NCBI RefSeq assembly: GCF_900215145.1
Contig: NZ_OBDO01000001.1
Location: 186,001-250,000 of the forward strand
Reading direction: 5' to 3'
Source of the DNA: Geodermatophilus sabuli
GTDB lineage: Bacteria > Actinomycetota > Actinomycetes > Mycobacteriales > Geodermatophilaceae
Length of the DNA: 64,000 nucleotides
Part shown: one piece after another, positions 28,363 through 38,481 of the stretch
Layout of the letters: each line of letters opens with the position of its first letter
Numbering within the stretch: position 1 is the stretch's first letter
Translations under genes and position numbers: made by a program
Notes under the pieces: generated by a model
Database searches by the model: none
What the model was told of the DNA's origin: nothing
Seen by the model: the letters and a program-made list of their open reading frames with translations, nothing else

Positions 28363-30222
28363 GTGCAGCTCAGACTCCCCGGCCGCCTCATGGCGCTCCT
28401 GCCCGAGGGGCGGAGCCTGCCCGACGAGGTGTGGCGGCGCCGGCACCGCGCCATCACCTGGATCGCCGCCGCGCAGGCCGTGGCCCTGGGCATCCTGACA
28501 CTGGCCGTCGGGCACCAGCCGCTCACCGCGCTGTTCGTGGCGTGCACGGTGGCCTACCCGTTGACCTTCCTGGCGCTGCCGGGGGCCGGCCGCGGGCTGC
28601 AGTCGACGGCCACCACCCTGAGCCTGCTCGTCGCCTCCGTCGCCCTCATCCACGTCCTGGACGGGCTCACCGAGGCGCACTTCCTCTTCTTCGTCGTGGT
28701 CGGCGTGGTCGCGCTGTACCAGAGCTGGCTGCCCTTCGGCCTGGCCCTGCTGGTCGTGCTGGTCCACCACGGCGCCGCCGGCACCGTCTTCCCGCACGCC
28801 GTCTTCGGGCACGAGGGCGCCCACCGCTCGCCGTGGACGTGGGCAGCGGTGCACGGCGGGTTCGTGCTGGCCGCCAGCCTCGCCCACCTCGCCGCCTGGC
28901 GGCTCAACGAGCAGCAAGGGCTGCGCGACCCCCTCACCGGGCTGGCCAACCGGACGCAGCTGGTGGAGAACGCGGACCGGCTGCTGGCCCGGGGTGCCGC
29001 ACCGGTGAGCGCGCTGATGCTCGACGTCGACGACTTCCGTGACGTCAACGACGCCCGCGGCCACACCGCGGGCGATCGGCTGCTGGTCGCCGTCGCCCGG
29101 CGGCTGGCCGGGTGCGTGCGCCCGGGGGACCAGGTCGCCCGCCTCGGCGGCGACGAGTTCGCGATCGTGGTCGACGGTGGCCCGGAGGTGGCCGCGGCCG
29201 TCGGCGAGCGGGTCCTGCGGGCACTGGCCGACCCGGTCGCCGTCGACGGCCGGCCGCTGGCCGTGCACGTCAGCATCGGCGCCGCCGACACCGGCACCGG
29301 CGAGCGGGACGCGGTCACCCTGCTGCGCAACGCCGACCTGGCGATGTACATGGCCAAGGCGCTGGGCAAGAACCGGCTGGTCCACTACGCCGACGGCATG
29401 GCGCAGGACGCGCAGGACAAGGCGCGGCTGATCGAGGACCTCGCGGGCGCCACCGCGGCGGGGCAGTTCGAGGTGTACTACCAGCCGACCATCGACCTGG
29501 CCGCCGGCGTGACCACCGGTTACGAGGCGCTGCTGCGCTGGCATCACCCGACGCGGGGGCTCGTGCCGCCCGTCGAATTCGTCCCGCTGGCCGAGGAGGG
29601 TGGCCACATCGTGGAGATCGGCCGCTGGGTGCTCGGCGAGGCGACCCGGCAGGCCGCCGCGTGGTCGGCTCAGGCCGGCCGGCCGGTCGGGATCGCCGTC
29701 AACCTCTCGCCACGCCAGCTGGCCGACGACGACGTGGTCGCCACCGTGCGCGACGCGCTCGCGGCGAGCGGGCTCCCGGCCCGCCAGCTGACGCTCGAGG
29801 TCACCGAAGGCGTGCTGGTGCGGGACGTGGACCAGGTCGTCACCCAGCTGCTGGCCCTGCGTACGACCGGTGTCCGCATCGCCATCGACGACTTCGGCAC
29901 CGGCTACTCCAGCCTGTCCTACCTGCGCCGGCTGCCCGCCGACATCGTGAAGATCGACCGCAGCTTCGTGCAGGAGCTCGGCACCGGGAACCGGTCGACC
30001 ACGCTGGTCGCCTCGATCATCGAACTGGCCCGCAGCCTGCACCTCGACGTCGTCGCCGAGGGCGTGGAGACCCCGGAGCAGCAGGCCGTGCTCGGCCGGC
30101 TGGCCTGCTCGCACGCCCAGGGGTACCTGTTCGGCCGCCCGGCCCCCGCGGGCGCGCAGCAGCCGCCCGCGCAGGCCCTCCCCGCTCCCCGCGGACCGGT
30201 CCGCGCGGCCGCGCGGCGGTGA
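28363..30222 (+). CDS. Membrane-bound GGDEF-EAL cyclic-di-GMP enzyme
   Basis: 619 residues from a GTG at 28363. Residues about 28-185 hold five to six membrane segments forming a MASE-like sensor. The GGDEF domain (about 190-345) keeps LGGDEF and LDVDDFRDVND. The EAL domain (about 365-600) keeps YEALLRW, TEGV, DDFGTGYSSL and KIDRSF. Both domains look intact, so it could make or break c-di-GMP. The product pGpG would be cleared by Orn (8377-9051). It lies 87 bp after the hemerythrin gene and before a strong terminator. The membrane part may sense respiratory state; this is speculative. Confidence 0.92.
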   Translation: MQLRLPGRLMALLPEGRSLPDEVWRRRHRAITWIAAAQAVALGILTLAVGHQPLTALFVACTVAYPLTFLALPGAGRGLQSTATTLSLLVASVALIHVLDGLTEAHFLFFVVVGVVALYQSWLPFGLALLVVLVHHGAAGTVFPHAVFGHEGAHRSPWTWAAVHGGFVLAASLAHLAAWRLNEQQGLRDPLTGLANRTQLVENADRLLARGAAPVSALMLDVDDFRDVNDARGHTAGDRLLVAVARRLAGCVRPGDQVARLGGDEFAIVVDGGPEVAAAVGERVLRALADPVAVDGRPLAVHVSIGAADTGTGERDAVTLLRNADLAMYMAKALGKNRLVHYADGMAQDAQDKARLIEDLAGATAAGQFEVYYQPTIDLAAGVTTGYEALLRWHHPTRGLVPPVEFVPLAEEGGHIVEIGRWVLGEATRQAAAWSAQAGRPVGIAVNLSPRQLADDDVVATVRDALAASGLPARQLTLEVTEGVLVRDVDQVVTQLLALRTTGVRIAIDDFGTGYSSLSYLRRLPADIVKIDRSFVQELGTGNRSTTLVASIIELARSLHLDVVAEGVETPEQQAVLGRLACSHAQGYLFGRPAPAGAQQPPAQALPAPRGPVRAAARR

Positions 30223-30273
30223 GGTGCCGCAGGCGTGGTCGTCCGGACTCGGGGACCACGCCTGCGGCACCTC
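30221..30273. terminator. Strong bidirectional hairpin
   Basis: A perfect 20-bp stem (30221-30240 with 30254-30273) around a 13-base loop lies between the convergent GGDEF-EAL gene and the APC permease gene. Its 5' arm starts inside the stop codon of the GGDEF-EAL gene. Confidence 0.85.
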
Positions 30274-30289
30274 ACCGACGGTCAGACGC

Positions 30290-31771
30290 TCACGGCCGGC
30301 GCTCCGGCTCGCCGGGTCCACTGACGTGGACCTGAGCCGTCCCCGGCGGGACCGGCTCCTCCTCCACCGTCCCGACCTCGGCGAGCACCTGTGGGTTCCG
30401 GACCCGGACGGCGGCGTACCAGGCCATGCCGAGGGCGAGTGCTCCCAGGAAGATCCACGGCATCAGGTTCATCGGCCAGTCCGGGACCGGGACGACGTTC
30501 TTGTAGAAGACGTAGAGCAGCGTCGCCACGACGACGACCGCGAGGACCGTCGACAGCGGGTTGGCCTCGCCCCGCCGGCGGAGGAAGAACGGCAGCGCCG
30601 CGGCCATCAGCAGGTACCCGAGCATGTAGCCGAACGTGCCGATCGTGCCCACGTAGGCGTACACCTCGAGCGGCCCCCGCCCGGCGATCATCAGGAGGAT
30701 CGGCACCAGGCCGATGACGGGCGCGATGACGCCGATGGCGACGTGCGGGGTCTTGTGCCTGGGGTGGGCCCGGCCCAGCACCGCGGGCAGCACGTCCTCC
30801 TCGCCCATGGTGTAGAGCACGCGTGCGGCGGCGTTGATGCTGGCGATGGCGACCGCGAAGAAGGACGCCGTGACCCCGAGGTCGACCAGCCAGGTCACCC
30901 CGCCGAGACCGTTCCGCGTGGCCAGGTCGCTGATCGGGGCCGCGCTGGCGCTCAGCGCCTCGGTCCCTCCGAAGCCGAGCACGGAGGCGTAGGTCGCGAA
31001 GACGTACAGGATGCCGACGAGGACCGCGCTGCCGATCACCGCGCGGGGGATGGTCCGGTGCGGGTCGCGCGCCTCCGCACCCAGGCTGGCCGAGCTCTCG
31101 AACCCGACGAAGCCCAGGACGGCCAGGACGATCCCGAAGGTGACGCCGTCGAACGTGAGACCGGACAGGTCGAACTGCGACGGAGCCGAGCTGTCACCGC
31201 CGCGGGCGACGACGACGACGAGCACGAACAGGACGGCGGCCACCGAGACGACCTCCAGCACCAGCCCGATGCGCGTGGAGATCTTGATGCCCGCGATGGC
31301 GAAGGTGGCCGCGGCGATCGTGGTGACCGCGGTGATGACGATGAACCCGGTCATGGTGGCCGCGGGCAGGCCGATCGTCTCGAGGAAGCTGGCGGCGTAG
31401 GGGCCGATCAGGGTCACGCCGAGCATCGCGATGCAGGTGTAACCGATGACCAGGCCCCAGCCGGCCGCGAACGCCCCGGTGGGGCCCAGCCCCCGGGCGA
31501 CGTAGCTGTACAGCGACCCCGACGACGCGAACCGCCGTCCGAACTGCGCCACGACCAGCCCCACGAGGACGACGAGGACCGTGGCTGCCACGTACGACAG
31601 CCACGCCCCCTGGCCGGCGAACAACACGATCAGCGCGGGTCCGGTGGCCATGACAGCGCTGGGCGCGATGCCGGCCACCGACTGCGACAGCACCTCGACC
31701 TGGCTCATCGAGTCGTGCGCCAGGCCCCGGTCGGAGCGGACGGGGTGCGGCTGCGTCTCCGGTTCGCTCAC
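30290..31771 (-). CDS. APC-family amino acid/amine permease
   Basis: 493 residues from a GTG at 31771. About twelve membrane segments; SQVEVLSQSVAGIAPS and GLGPTGAFAAGW near the N-terminus and GFVGFESSASLGAEARDPHRTIPRA after segment five are typical of APC porters for amino acids or polyamines. The GTG overlaps the stop of the copper amine oxidase gene (GTGA), so it probably imports the amine that the oxidase uses. The substrate cannot be read from the sequence. The C-terminal 30 residues are polar. Confidence 0.9.
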   Translation of the reverse strand: MSEPETQPHPVRSDRGLAHDSMSQVEVLSQSVAGIAPSAVMATGPALIVLFAGQGAWLSYVAATVLVVLVGLVVAQFGRRFASSGSLYSYVARGLGPTGAFAAGWGLVIGYTCIAMLGVTLIGPYAASFLETIGLPAATMTGFIVITAVTTIAAATFAIAGIKISTRIGLVLEVVSVAAVLFVLVVVVARGGDSSAPSQFDLSGLTFDGVTFGIVLAVLGFVGFESSASLGAEARDPHRTIPRAVIGSAVLVGILYVFATYASVLGFGGTEALSASAAPISDLATRNGLGGVTWLVDLGVTASFFAVAIASINAAARVLYTMGEEDVLPAVLGRAHPRHKTPHVAIGVIAPVIGLVPILLMIAGRGPLEVYAYVGTIGTFGYMLGYLLMAAALPFFLRRRGEANPLSTVLAVVVVATLLYVFYKNVVPVPDWPMNLMPWIFLGALALGMAWYAAVRVRNPQVLAEVGTVEEEPVPPGTAQVHVSGPGEPERRP

Positions 31772-33774
31772 CGGGTCACTCCCCCGTTCCCGGCGGTCGC
31801 GTGGCCGTTGCCGTGCCCGTTGCCCGTGTGGCACGACGGCGCCGACGGCGGCAGGTCGAGGGCGGGGTTGCCGTCGAAGAAGCCGACCGGCTTGAGGTGG
31901 AACCCGATGTAGCTGACCGGCATGACCGGCCAGTCCTCGGGGCGGACGACGTGGTGGGCGCCGAACGAGTACCAGACGACCACGTCCTGGTCCTCGAGGG
32001 GCCGGTCGGCCTTGACGAACTCGGGGAGCCCGCCGGCGTTCTCGCTCTGGTTGGGGTAGTCCCCAGCGGCGAACATCTCGTGCGGGTCGTACGCCGTGAC
32101 CCACAGGTGCTTGTAGGCGAACTGGGCGCGCGAGAAGGCCTGCGAGCCCTCCTGCTGCAGCGGGAGCACGTTGTCCCCGGGCATGAGCTTGTACCCGGCC
32201 GGCTGGCCGAGCTCGTTGACCGACGAGGGGTTGACGACGTACCAGACGCGGGCGGCGAAGGGGTCGATCAGCCGCTGGGCCTCGCTCTCCCGGCCCAGCA
32301 GGGACTTCTGGGTGACCCAGGCGTTTCCGTACGGGTTGTCCGCACCCGGCGGGAGCGGGACGGAGTCGACCTCGTAGACGGAGTTGTGCTCGCCGTCGAC
32401 CTGCATGTCCAGGCGGACGTTGAAGAAGTGCTGGTGGTGCGGGCCGTAGAGGCCGGGGGCGACGAGGTTGCCGAACCGCGGCTGTTCGCCGGGCGGGACG
32501 GCGCCGGTGGAGATGACCCCGGTGAGCTTGACCTCGAACTGGATGCTGCCGTCGGTGTAGAGGTACCAGAAGAACCCGTACTCGTAGTTGCCGACGGTGG
32601 CGAAGCAGGAGATGACCAGCCGGCGGGAGCGCCGGACCTCCATCTTCTCCGTGCGGAAGTCGGTGTGCTTCCAGGCGACCCCGTAGTCCTCCTCGTGCAT
32701 GCAGATCGCGTTGGGGATGGTGACCGGCTGGCCGTCCTGGTCGTTGGCGACGGCGTCGAAGTAGTGGATCTCGCCCAGGCAGTCGCAGCCGAGCTGCAGC
32801 GGGTTGAGCAGCAGCCCCACGCCGTACTCGCCTTCGTCGAAGACGTTCTTGATCCGGTGCGTGGGTGCCGGGTCGGCGTATGGGATGTACATCTCCGACA
32901 GGGACGCCCGGTAGATGACCGGGCGCAGCCGGCCCTTGTCCTCGTAGCCGATCTGGTGCAGCACGAGGCCCTCGCGGGGGCTGTAGCCCACCCGCAACCG
33001 CCACTTCTGCCAGCTGACCGCGTGGCCGTCGACGGTGAAGCTCGGCCCCTCCGACTGGGTGATCTCGATCGGCCGGACGTCGTCGCGCAGCCCGGTGAAC
33101 GCCGGGCGGTTGTCCTCGTCGAACGCCAGCTCGGCCATGTAGTTGCCGGCCTTCTCGGGCAGCGGCACGACGCCGTGGTCCCGGACGTCGATGACCTCCA
33201 TCAGGTCGAGGTCGACCAGCACGATCAGGCCCTCGACGGGGCGGGCGTAGCCGTTGTCGTCCTCCCGGGAGCGGACGAAGGTCAGCGGTCGGATGAGCCG
33301 ACGACCCCTGGGGTCCTCGAGGTCGTAGCCGGCGGCCCACGGGTCGATCATCGTCAGCGAGAAGTCGGTGACCCCACGCTTGCGCATCGCCTCCTGCCAG
33401 CGGGGGTCGGCGCGGGTGATCTCCTCGGTCCGGAAGAACTCCTCCAGCATCACGCTGGGCTGGACGCCGTCGACGACCTCCCACGAGGTCACCGCGCCAC
33501 TGGTGAGCGAGACCACCGCCTCGACGGTCTGCTGGTGTGCCCGGTCGTAGAGGAGGGCGAAGGCCATCCGTTCCGGCTCGGGCCCGCCCGTGCGGTCGTG
33601 CCCGAGGACCTCCTGCTTGGACGGCTCCTGCAGGCGGATCATCACGAACCGGACCTGGTCACCGACCTCCCTCTGCTCGCGGAGGATCTCCGACGTCCGC
33701 CGGATCTCGTCGGCGCTGAGGGGTTCGAGCGGGTTGCTGGTGGTGGTGCGTACATCGGGAGCGTGGATGGCCAC
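31768..33774 (-). CDS. Copper-containing primary amine oxidase
   Basis: 668 residues. The NYEY motif (VGNYEYGFFW) holds the Tyr that becomes the topaquinone cofactor. HHQHFF and the later SYIGFHLKPVGFF give the three copper His ligands. GCDCLGEIHYFD and the NAICMHEEDYG block, with the Asp base nearby, complete the active site. It turns primary amines into aldehydes, ammonia and H2O2. No signal peptide is visible, so it is likely cytoplasmic, as in Arthrobacter-type enzymes. It is co-transcribed with the permease at 30290-31771. Phenethylamine, tyramine or histamine are possible substrates. Confidence 0.95.
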   Translation of the reverse strand: MAIHAPDVRTTTSNPLEPLSADEIRRTSEILREQREVGDQVRFVMIRLQEPSKQEVLGHDRTGGPEPERMAFALLYDRAHQQTVEAVVSLTSGAVTSWEVVDGVQPSVMLEEFFRTEEITRADPRWQEAMRKRGVTDFSLTMIDPWAAGYDLEDPRGRRLIRPLTFVRSREDDNGYARPVEGLIVLVDLDLMEVIDVRDHGVVPLPEKAGNYMAELAFDEDNRPAFTGLRDDVRPIEITQSEGPSFTVDGHAVSWQKWRLRVGYSPREGLVLHQIGYEDKGRLRPVIYRASLSEMYIPYADPAPTHRIKNVFDEGEYGVGLLLNPLQLGCDCLGEIHYFDAVANDQDGQPVTIPNAICMHEEDYGVAWKHTDFRTEKMEVRRSRRLVISCFATVGNYEYGFFWYLYTDGSIQFEVKLTGVISTGAVPPGEQPRFGNLVAPGLYGPHHQHFFNVRLDMQVDGEHNSVYEVDSVPLPPGADNPYGNAWVTQKSLLGRESEAQRLIDPFAARVWYVVNPSSVNELGQPAGYKLMPGDNVLPLQQEGSQAFSRAQFAYKHLWVTAYDPHEMFAAGDYPNQSENAGGLPEFVKADRPLEDQDVVVWYSFGAHHVVRPEDWPVMPVSYIGFHLKPVGFFDGNPALDLPPSAPSCHTGNGHGNGHATAGNGGVTR

Positions 33775-33882
33775 GGCATTCTCCTCGAGGAGCGTCGACC
33801 GGGTCTGGGGGCGCAGGGGTGCGCGGCCAGGTTCGGCGGACCGTACCGAGGGCGGTTGCGGTCGACAAGGAGTTGTAGTGAC
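33775..33882 (-). promoter_or_regulatory. Upstream region of the amine oxidase operon with a candidate promoter
   Basis: On the minus strand TTGTCG and TACGGT lie 17 bp apart about 60 bp before the oxidase ATG. The match is modest, so this is only a candidate. Confidence 0.3.
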
Positions 33883-33890
33883 CTAGGTCA
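33879..33890. promoter_or_regulatory. Perfect 12-bp palindrome, candidate operator
   Basis: TGACCTAGGTCA overlaps the fbiC stop codon (33883-33885) and lies about 105 bp upstream of the amine oxidase start. Perfect 6+6 symmetry suggests a dimeric regulator site, for example of the GntR or Lrp kind. No regulator gene adjoins it. Confidence 0.4.
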
Positions 33891-36525
33891 TAATTGCTGG
33901 TCGCGGGCCCTGCGTCCCCCGCGTGCGCGGCGTGATGGAGAGGGTCAGGGCGCGGCGGCCCTCCTCGGTGCGGGCGGTGGTCATCCGCTCGGCCGACGGG
34001 GTGCCGTACTCGGTGGTGCGCTGGCGGGCGGGACGGCCGATGGCGGCGGCGATGGCCTCCAGTTGCGCGATGGTCTTCAGTGAGCCGTTCTCGCTGCCGG
34101 CCATCCGGCTGATCGTCTCCTCCATCAGCGTGCCGCCCAGGTCGTTGGCGCCGCCTCGGAGCACCGCCTGGGTGCCGGCGTCGCCGAGCTTCACCCACGA
34201 GGTCTGGACGTTGGGGATGCGGCCGTGCAGGAGGAGGCGGGCGACGGCGTGCACCGCCCGGTTCTCCCGCACCGTCGGCCCCGGGCGGGCGACGCCGGCC
34301 AGGTAGATCGGTGAGCTGTGGTGCACGAAGGGGAGCAGCACGAACTCGGTGAAGCCGCCGGTCTCGTCCTGCACCCGGGCCAGGGTGCGCAGGTGGGCGA
34401 CCCAGTGGGCGGGGGTGTCGACGTGGCCGTACATCATCGTCGACGTCGTCGGGAGGCCCACCCGGTGCGCGGTGGTGATGATCTCGATCCAGGTGGCGGT
34501 GGGCAGCTTGCCCTTGGTGAGCACCCAGCGGACGTCGTCGTCGAGGATCTCCGCCGCGGTGCCGGGCACCGAGTCCAGCCCGGCCTCCTTGGCCGCGAGC
34601 AGGAACTCGGCGAACGACAGGCCGGTGCGGGCGGCGCCGTTGACGATCTCCATGGGGGAGAAGGCGTGCAGGTGGATGCCGGGCTGCCGGCGCTTCACCT
34701 CGCGGGCGAGGTCGAGGTAGGCGGTGCCGGGCAGGTCGGGGTGGATGCCGCCCTGCATGCAGATCTCGGTGGCGCCGGCCCGCCACGCCTCGTCGACGCG
34801 GTCGCCGACCTGCTGCATCGACAGCGTGTAGGCGTCGGCGTCGGTGCGCCGCTGGGCGAAGGCGCAGAACCGGCAGCCGGTGTAGCAGACGTTGGTGAAG
34901 TTGATGTTCCGGTTCACCACGTAGGTGACGTCGTCGCCGACGGTGTCCCGGCGGACCGAGTCCGCCAGCGCCACGAGTGCATCGAGGTCCGGCCCGTCGG
35001 CACCGAGCAGCGCCAGGTACTCGGCGTCGGACAGCCCGGCCGGGTCGGTCTCGGCGTGCCGCAGCGCGGCGCGCACCTCCGGGTCGCCGACGGTGAGCGC
35101 GGTGGAGTGCCCGTCGCGCGCCGACGTCGTCCGGTCGCGCAGCTCGGCCCAGTCGCCGTAGACGGCGTCGAAGTCGCTGCGCCGCTCGGCGGTGCGCCCG
35201 ACGGTGTCCACCTCGACGTGCAGCTCGGTGCGGCCGGTCGACGTCCACGCCTGGTCCGGCTCCTGCCAGGGCAGCCCGGCCGGGACGCGGCCCTCCACGG
35301 CCAGCCCGTCGGGGCCGGCCAGCGCCGCGACGTGCGGTCGCACCCGCGGGTCCAGCCACGGCTCGGGCTCGAGCACGTAGCGGGGCTGGGCGGCCAGCCG
35401 CTCGCGCAGCTCGAAGCCGGCGTGGTCGGACAGTTCGGCCAGTTCCGCCAGGTTGGGCCAGGGCCGTTCGGGGTTGACGTGGTCCGGCGTCAGCGGGGAC
35501 ACCCCGCCCCAGTCGTCCACGCCGGCGCGCAGCAGCAGCCCCAGCTCGGTGGAGTCCGACAGGTTCGGCGGCGCCTGCACCCGGGCCTTCGGGCCGAGCA
35601 GCAGCCGGGTGACGGCGACCGCGGCGACGTACTCCTGCAGCGCCAGATCGGCGGAGGCGGCCATCGCGGTGCGCGGCTTGGCCCGGAAGTTCTGGACGAT
35701 GACCTCCTGCACGTGCCCGTGCCGCTGGTGGGCGGCCCGGATCCGCAGCACGGCGTCCACCCGCTCGGCCGCGGTCTCGCCGATGCCCAGCAGCACGCCG
35801 GTGGTGAACGGCACCGCGGACCGGCCGGCGTCCTCCAGCACCCGCAGCCGGAGCGCCGGCTCCTTGTCCGGTGAGCCGAAGTGCGGGCCGCCGGGGGTCG
35901 ACCACAGCCGGGTCGCCGTCGTCTCCAGCATCATCCCCATCGACGCCGACACCGGCTTGAGCCGCTGGACCTCCTCCCACGACAGGACGCCGGGGTTGAG
36001 GTGCGGCAGCAGCCCGGTCTCCTCCAGCACCCGGATCGCCATCGCGCGCAGATAGGCGAGGGTGGAGTCGAAGCCGTGCGCCTCCAGCCACTCGCGCGCC
36101 ACCGGCCAGCGCTGCTCGGGGCGGTCGCCGAGGGTGAACAGCGCCTCCTTGCAGCCCAGGGCCGCGCCGGCGCGGGCGACGTCGAGCACCTCGTCCGGCG
36201 ACAGGAACGGCGCCTTCCCGGCGGCCCGCAGCTGCCCGGGGGTGGTGACGAACGTGCAGTAGTGGCAGCGGTCGCGGCACAGGTGGGTCAGCGGGAGAAA
36301 CACCTTGCGGCTGTACGTCACCACCCCCGCCCGCCCGGCCGAGGCCAGACCCGCGTCCCGCACCCGCCCGGCCGCGGCCAGCAGCCGGTCCAGCGGCTCG
36401 CCCTCACCCAGCCCGCGGGCGGACAGCAGGGTCTGCGCCTCGACGGCATCCAGGGGAACGCCGCGCTCGGCGCGGACGACGGCGCGGCGCACGGCGGACT
36501 CGGTGGGGATCAGCGGCTCGGTCAT
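33883..36525 (-). CDS. fbiC: FO synthase (coenzyme F420 biosynthesis), fused CofG-CofH
   Basis: 880 residues, the normal length for the fused actinobacterial enzyme. Two radical-SAM domains are present: [10 protein letters not shown] near residue 80 (CofG half) and [12 protein letters not shown] near residue 550 (CofH half), both CxxxCxxC. It joins tyrosine to the ribityl-aminouracil precursor to make 7,8-didemethyl-8-hydroxy-5-deazariboflavin, the F420 chromophore. F420 would serve LLM-type oxidoreductases such as that at 46096-47136. It stands alone; the amine oxidase operon follows on the same strand. Confidence 0.97.
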   Translation of the reverse strand: MTEPLIPTESAVRRAVVRAERGVPLDAVEAQTLLSARGLGEGEPLDRLLAAAGRVRDAGLASAGRAGVVTYSRKVFLPLTHLCRDRCHYCTFVTTPGQLRAAGKAPFLSPDEVLDVARAGAALGCKEALFTLGDRPEQRWPVAREWLEAHGFDSTLAYLRAMAIRVLEETGLLPHLNPGVLSWEEVQRLKPVSASMGMMLETTATRLWSTPGGPHFGSPDKEPALRLRVLEDAGRSAVPFTTGVLLGIGETAAERVDAVLRIRAAHQRHGHVQEVIVQNFRAKPRTAMAASADLALQEYVAAVAVTRLLLGPKARVQAPPNLSDSTELGLLLRAGVDDWGGVSPLTPDHVNPERPWPNLAELAELSDHAGFELRERLAAQPRYVLEPEPWLDPRVRPHVAALAGPDGLAVEGRVPAGLPWQEPDQAWTSTGRTELHVEVDTVGRTAERRSDFDAVYGDWAELRDRTTSARDGHSTALTVGDPEVRAALRHAETDPAGLSDAEYLALLGADGPDLDALVALADSVRRDTVGDDVTYVVNRNINFTNVCYTGCRFCAFAQRRTDADAYTLSMQQVGDRVDEAWRAGATEICMQGGIHPDLPGTAYLDLAREVKRRQPGIHLHAFSPMEIVNGAARTGLSFAEFLLAAKEAGLDSVPGTAAEILDDDVRWVLTKGKLPTATWIEIITTAHRVGLPTTSTMMYGHVDTPAHWVAHLRTLARVQDETGGFTEFVLLPFVHHSSPIYLAGVARPGPTVRENRAVHAVARLLLHGRIPNVQTSWVKLGDAGTQAVLRGGANDLGGTLMEETISRMAGSENGSLKTIAQLEAIAAAIGRPARQRTTEYGTPSAERMTTARTEEGRRALTLSITPRTRGTQGPRPAIMT

Positions 36526-36589
36526 CGCGGCCGACGCTATCCCCTGGCCCCCTGCCGGGTCCCGCCGCGAGCCGGTGACGCGATGGAAC

Positions 36590-36643
36590 GGCCACCCTCC
36601 AGGTGCCCGCGCCGAGCCTGCGAGGCGGGAGAGGAGGGTGGCC
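36590..36643. terminator. Hairpin and dispersed-repeat copy after the ABC permease
   Basis: GGCCACCCTCC (36590-36600) pairs with GGAGGGTGGCC (36633-36643) around a loop that itself contains GCCTGCGAGGC. It begins 3 bp past the permease stop. Sequence further out (36560-36595) shares blocks with 61320-61420, so it is one copy of a 3'-end repeat family. Confidence 0.6.
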
Positions 36644-36645
36644 CC

Positions 36646-37494
36646 TCAGACGTCGCGGCGCTGGAACGACAGCGCGGTCAGCCCCCAGACCACGGCCACC
36701 CACACCACCGCCCACGCCAGGTAGGCCGGGGTGAGGGGAGCATCGCTCAGGAACGGGAAGCCGCCCTCCCCGGGGCCCATCTGGACGAGCGCGACCGGGT
36801 CCTGGAAGGCGTTCATGGCCCCCCGCCACAGGCCGTCGGTGGGCAGCAGGACCCGCGACACGGTGCCCACGCGTGCTACGCCCTCGTTGCCCAGGGCCGC
36901 GCCGAGGCCGCCGACCACCCCCGCGACCCAGGTCGCCCCGAACAGACCGACGGCGACGATGCCCGAGGCCATCGTCGAGACGACGCTGGACAGCAGCAGG
37001 GCGAGGGTCAGCAGCACGATCGTCTCGGCCGCGAGCAGCGCGAGCCCCGCCACGGGTGCCGGGGGCCAGTAGCCGACGACCGTACGGACGACGAGGATCT
37101 GCGCCAGGCCGGCCAGGACCACGTAGCCGCAGCCGAAGGCGACCAGGCCCAGCCACTTGCCGAACAGGACGGCCGAGCGGCGCACCGGACGCGCGAGCAG
37201 CGCCAGCGCCTGACCCGACTCCACCTCCCCGGCGACCGTGGGGCCGGCGAGGAAGGCCGTGCCGATCGCCGCGATGAGGCTGTACCCGAACATGATCAGG
37301 TTGAGCAGCAGGGAGGCCACGAGGCGGGCCTCACCGCTGGTCATCGTGCCCAGCTCGGTGTCCAGGCCGATCAGCTTCGAGAAGCCCCAGGCACTGAGCG
37401 CGAGCAGCACCACGGTCAGCACCAGGAGGGCCCACACCACGCGGCGCCGGGCGGCCTCGCGCACCGTGAGCCCGGCGACGGTCAGCGCCGTCAC
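36646..37494 (-). CDS. ABC-2 type transporter permease
   Basis: 282 residues from a GTG overlapping the ATPase stop (GTGA). Six membrane segments with LAGPTVAGEVESGQALALLARPVRRSAVLFGKWLG after the second, the usual ABC-2 coupling block. It pairs with the ATPase at 37491-38462 as an exporter. The operon also encodes an ECF sigma factor and its anti-sigma factor, so cargo linked to cell-envelope stress, such as a lipid or antimicrobial, is plausible but unproven. Confidence 0.9.
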   Translation of the reverse strand: MTALTVAGLTVREAARRRVVWALLVLTVVLLALSAWGFSKLIGLDTELGTMTSGEARLVASLLLNLIMFGYSLIAAIGTAFLAGPTVAGEVESGQALALLARPVRRSAVLFGKWLGLVAFGCGYVVLAGLAQILVVRTVVGYWPPAPVAGLALLAAETIVLLTLALLLSSVVSTMASGIVAVGLFGATWVAGVVGGLGAALGNEGVARVGTVSRVLLPTDGLWRGAMNAFQDPVALVQMGPGEGGFPFLSDAPLTPAYLAWAVVWVAVVWGLTALSFQRRDV

Positions 37495-38462
37495 GGTGCG
37501 GGTTCCTCGTGTCGCAGGACGGCGAGCAGGCGCTCCTCCAGGCTGATCCGCACCGGCTCGACGGCGTGCACGCGCACGCCCAGGCCGACCAGGTCACGCA
37601 CCAGGTCGGGCACGGTGACGCCGTCGTCGTCCGCCGGGAGGGCGACGGTGAACCAGTCGCCGCTGCGCGACAGGGCCCCGGCGGCCCGCAGCCGGTCCTC
37701 CACCCGGCCGTCCGCGGCCCCCAGCCGCAGCCGGACCTCGCGCTGGCCGAGCAGCTCGGCCAGGGTGCCCGACGCCGCCACCCGGCCCTTGTCGAGGATC
37801 ACCACCCGGTCGCACACCCGCTCCACCTCGCCGATCAGGTGGGAGTTGAGCAGCACCGTGACGCCCCGCGACCGCAGCGAGAGGACGAGGTCGCGGACGT
37901 CGACCCGGCCGAGCGGGTCCAGCGCGCTGGTGGGCTCGTCGAGCACCACGAGCTCCGGGCGGGCGACCAGCGCGACGGCGAGGCCGAGGCGCTGCTGCAT
38001 GCCCTTCGAGAACCCCCCGACCCGGTCCCCGGCCCGGTCGGCGAGGCCGACGAGCGCCAGGCACTCCCGCCGCTCGGAGGCGCCGACGTCGACGCGGGCC
38101 AGCTTCACGTGCAGGTCCAGCACCTCCGCCGCGGTCAACCACGGCTGGTAGCGGAACAGCTCGGGCAGGTACCCGACGGCGCTGCGGGACCGGGGGTCGG
38201 ACGCCCGCCGCCCGAGCAACAGCACCTCACCGGCATCGGGGCGCACGAGGCCCAGCAGCATCTTGATGACGCTGGTCTTCCCGGCCCCGTTGGGGCCGAG
38301 CAGGCCGAGCACCTCGCCGCGGGCGACGGTGAAGGAGACGTCGTCGACGGCGGTCTGGCGCCCGTACCGCTTGCGCAGCCCGGAACACCAGACCGCCGGG
38401 GACGGCGGCAGGCCGTCGACCTGGTCGGCCGTGGACCCCGCGGCAGCCGTCTCGGAGGTCAT
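37491..38462 (-). CDS. ABC transporter ATP-binding protein
   Basis: 323 residues from the ATG at 38462; a GTG at 38495 would overlap the anti-sigma gene. Walker A is GPNGAGKTS, the signature reads GGFSKGMQQRLGLA, and Walker B LVVLDEPTSALDPLGR. The 90-residue C-terminal part after the H-loop (LLNSHLIGE) is typical of ABC-2 drug, lipid or nisin-type exporters. It is co-expressed with the permease just downstream. Confidence 0.92.
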   Translation of the reverse strand: MTSETAAAGSTADQVDGLPPSPAVWCSGLRKRYGRQTAVDDVSFTVARGEVLGLLGPNGAGKTSVIKMLLGLVRPDAGEVLLLGRRASDPRSRSAVGYLPELFRYQPWLTAAEVLDLHVKLARVDVGASERRECLALVGLADRAGDRVGGFSKGMQQRLGLAVALVARPELVVLDEPTSALDPLGRVDVRDLVLSLRSRGVTVLLNSHLIGEVERVCDRVVILDKGRVAASGTLAELLGQREVRLRLGAADGRVEDRLRAAGALSRSGDWFTVALPADDDGVTVPDLVRDLVGLGVRVHAVEPVRISLEERLLAVLRHEEPAP

Positions 38463-38481
38463 CCCCCGGACGGTAGCGGTG

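Noticed and set aside
30221-30273. Hairpins at 30221, 47151 and 51337 as parts of a CRISPR-like or repeat array
   Set aside because: They are single, different in sequence and lie between convergent genes; they are terminators. No spaced repeat array is seen in the window.
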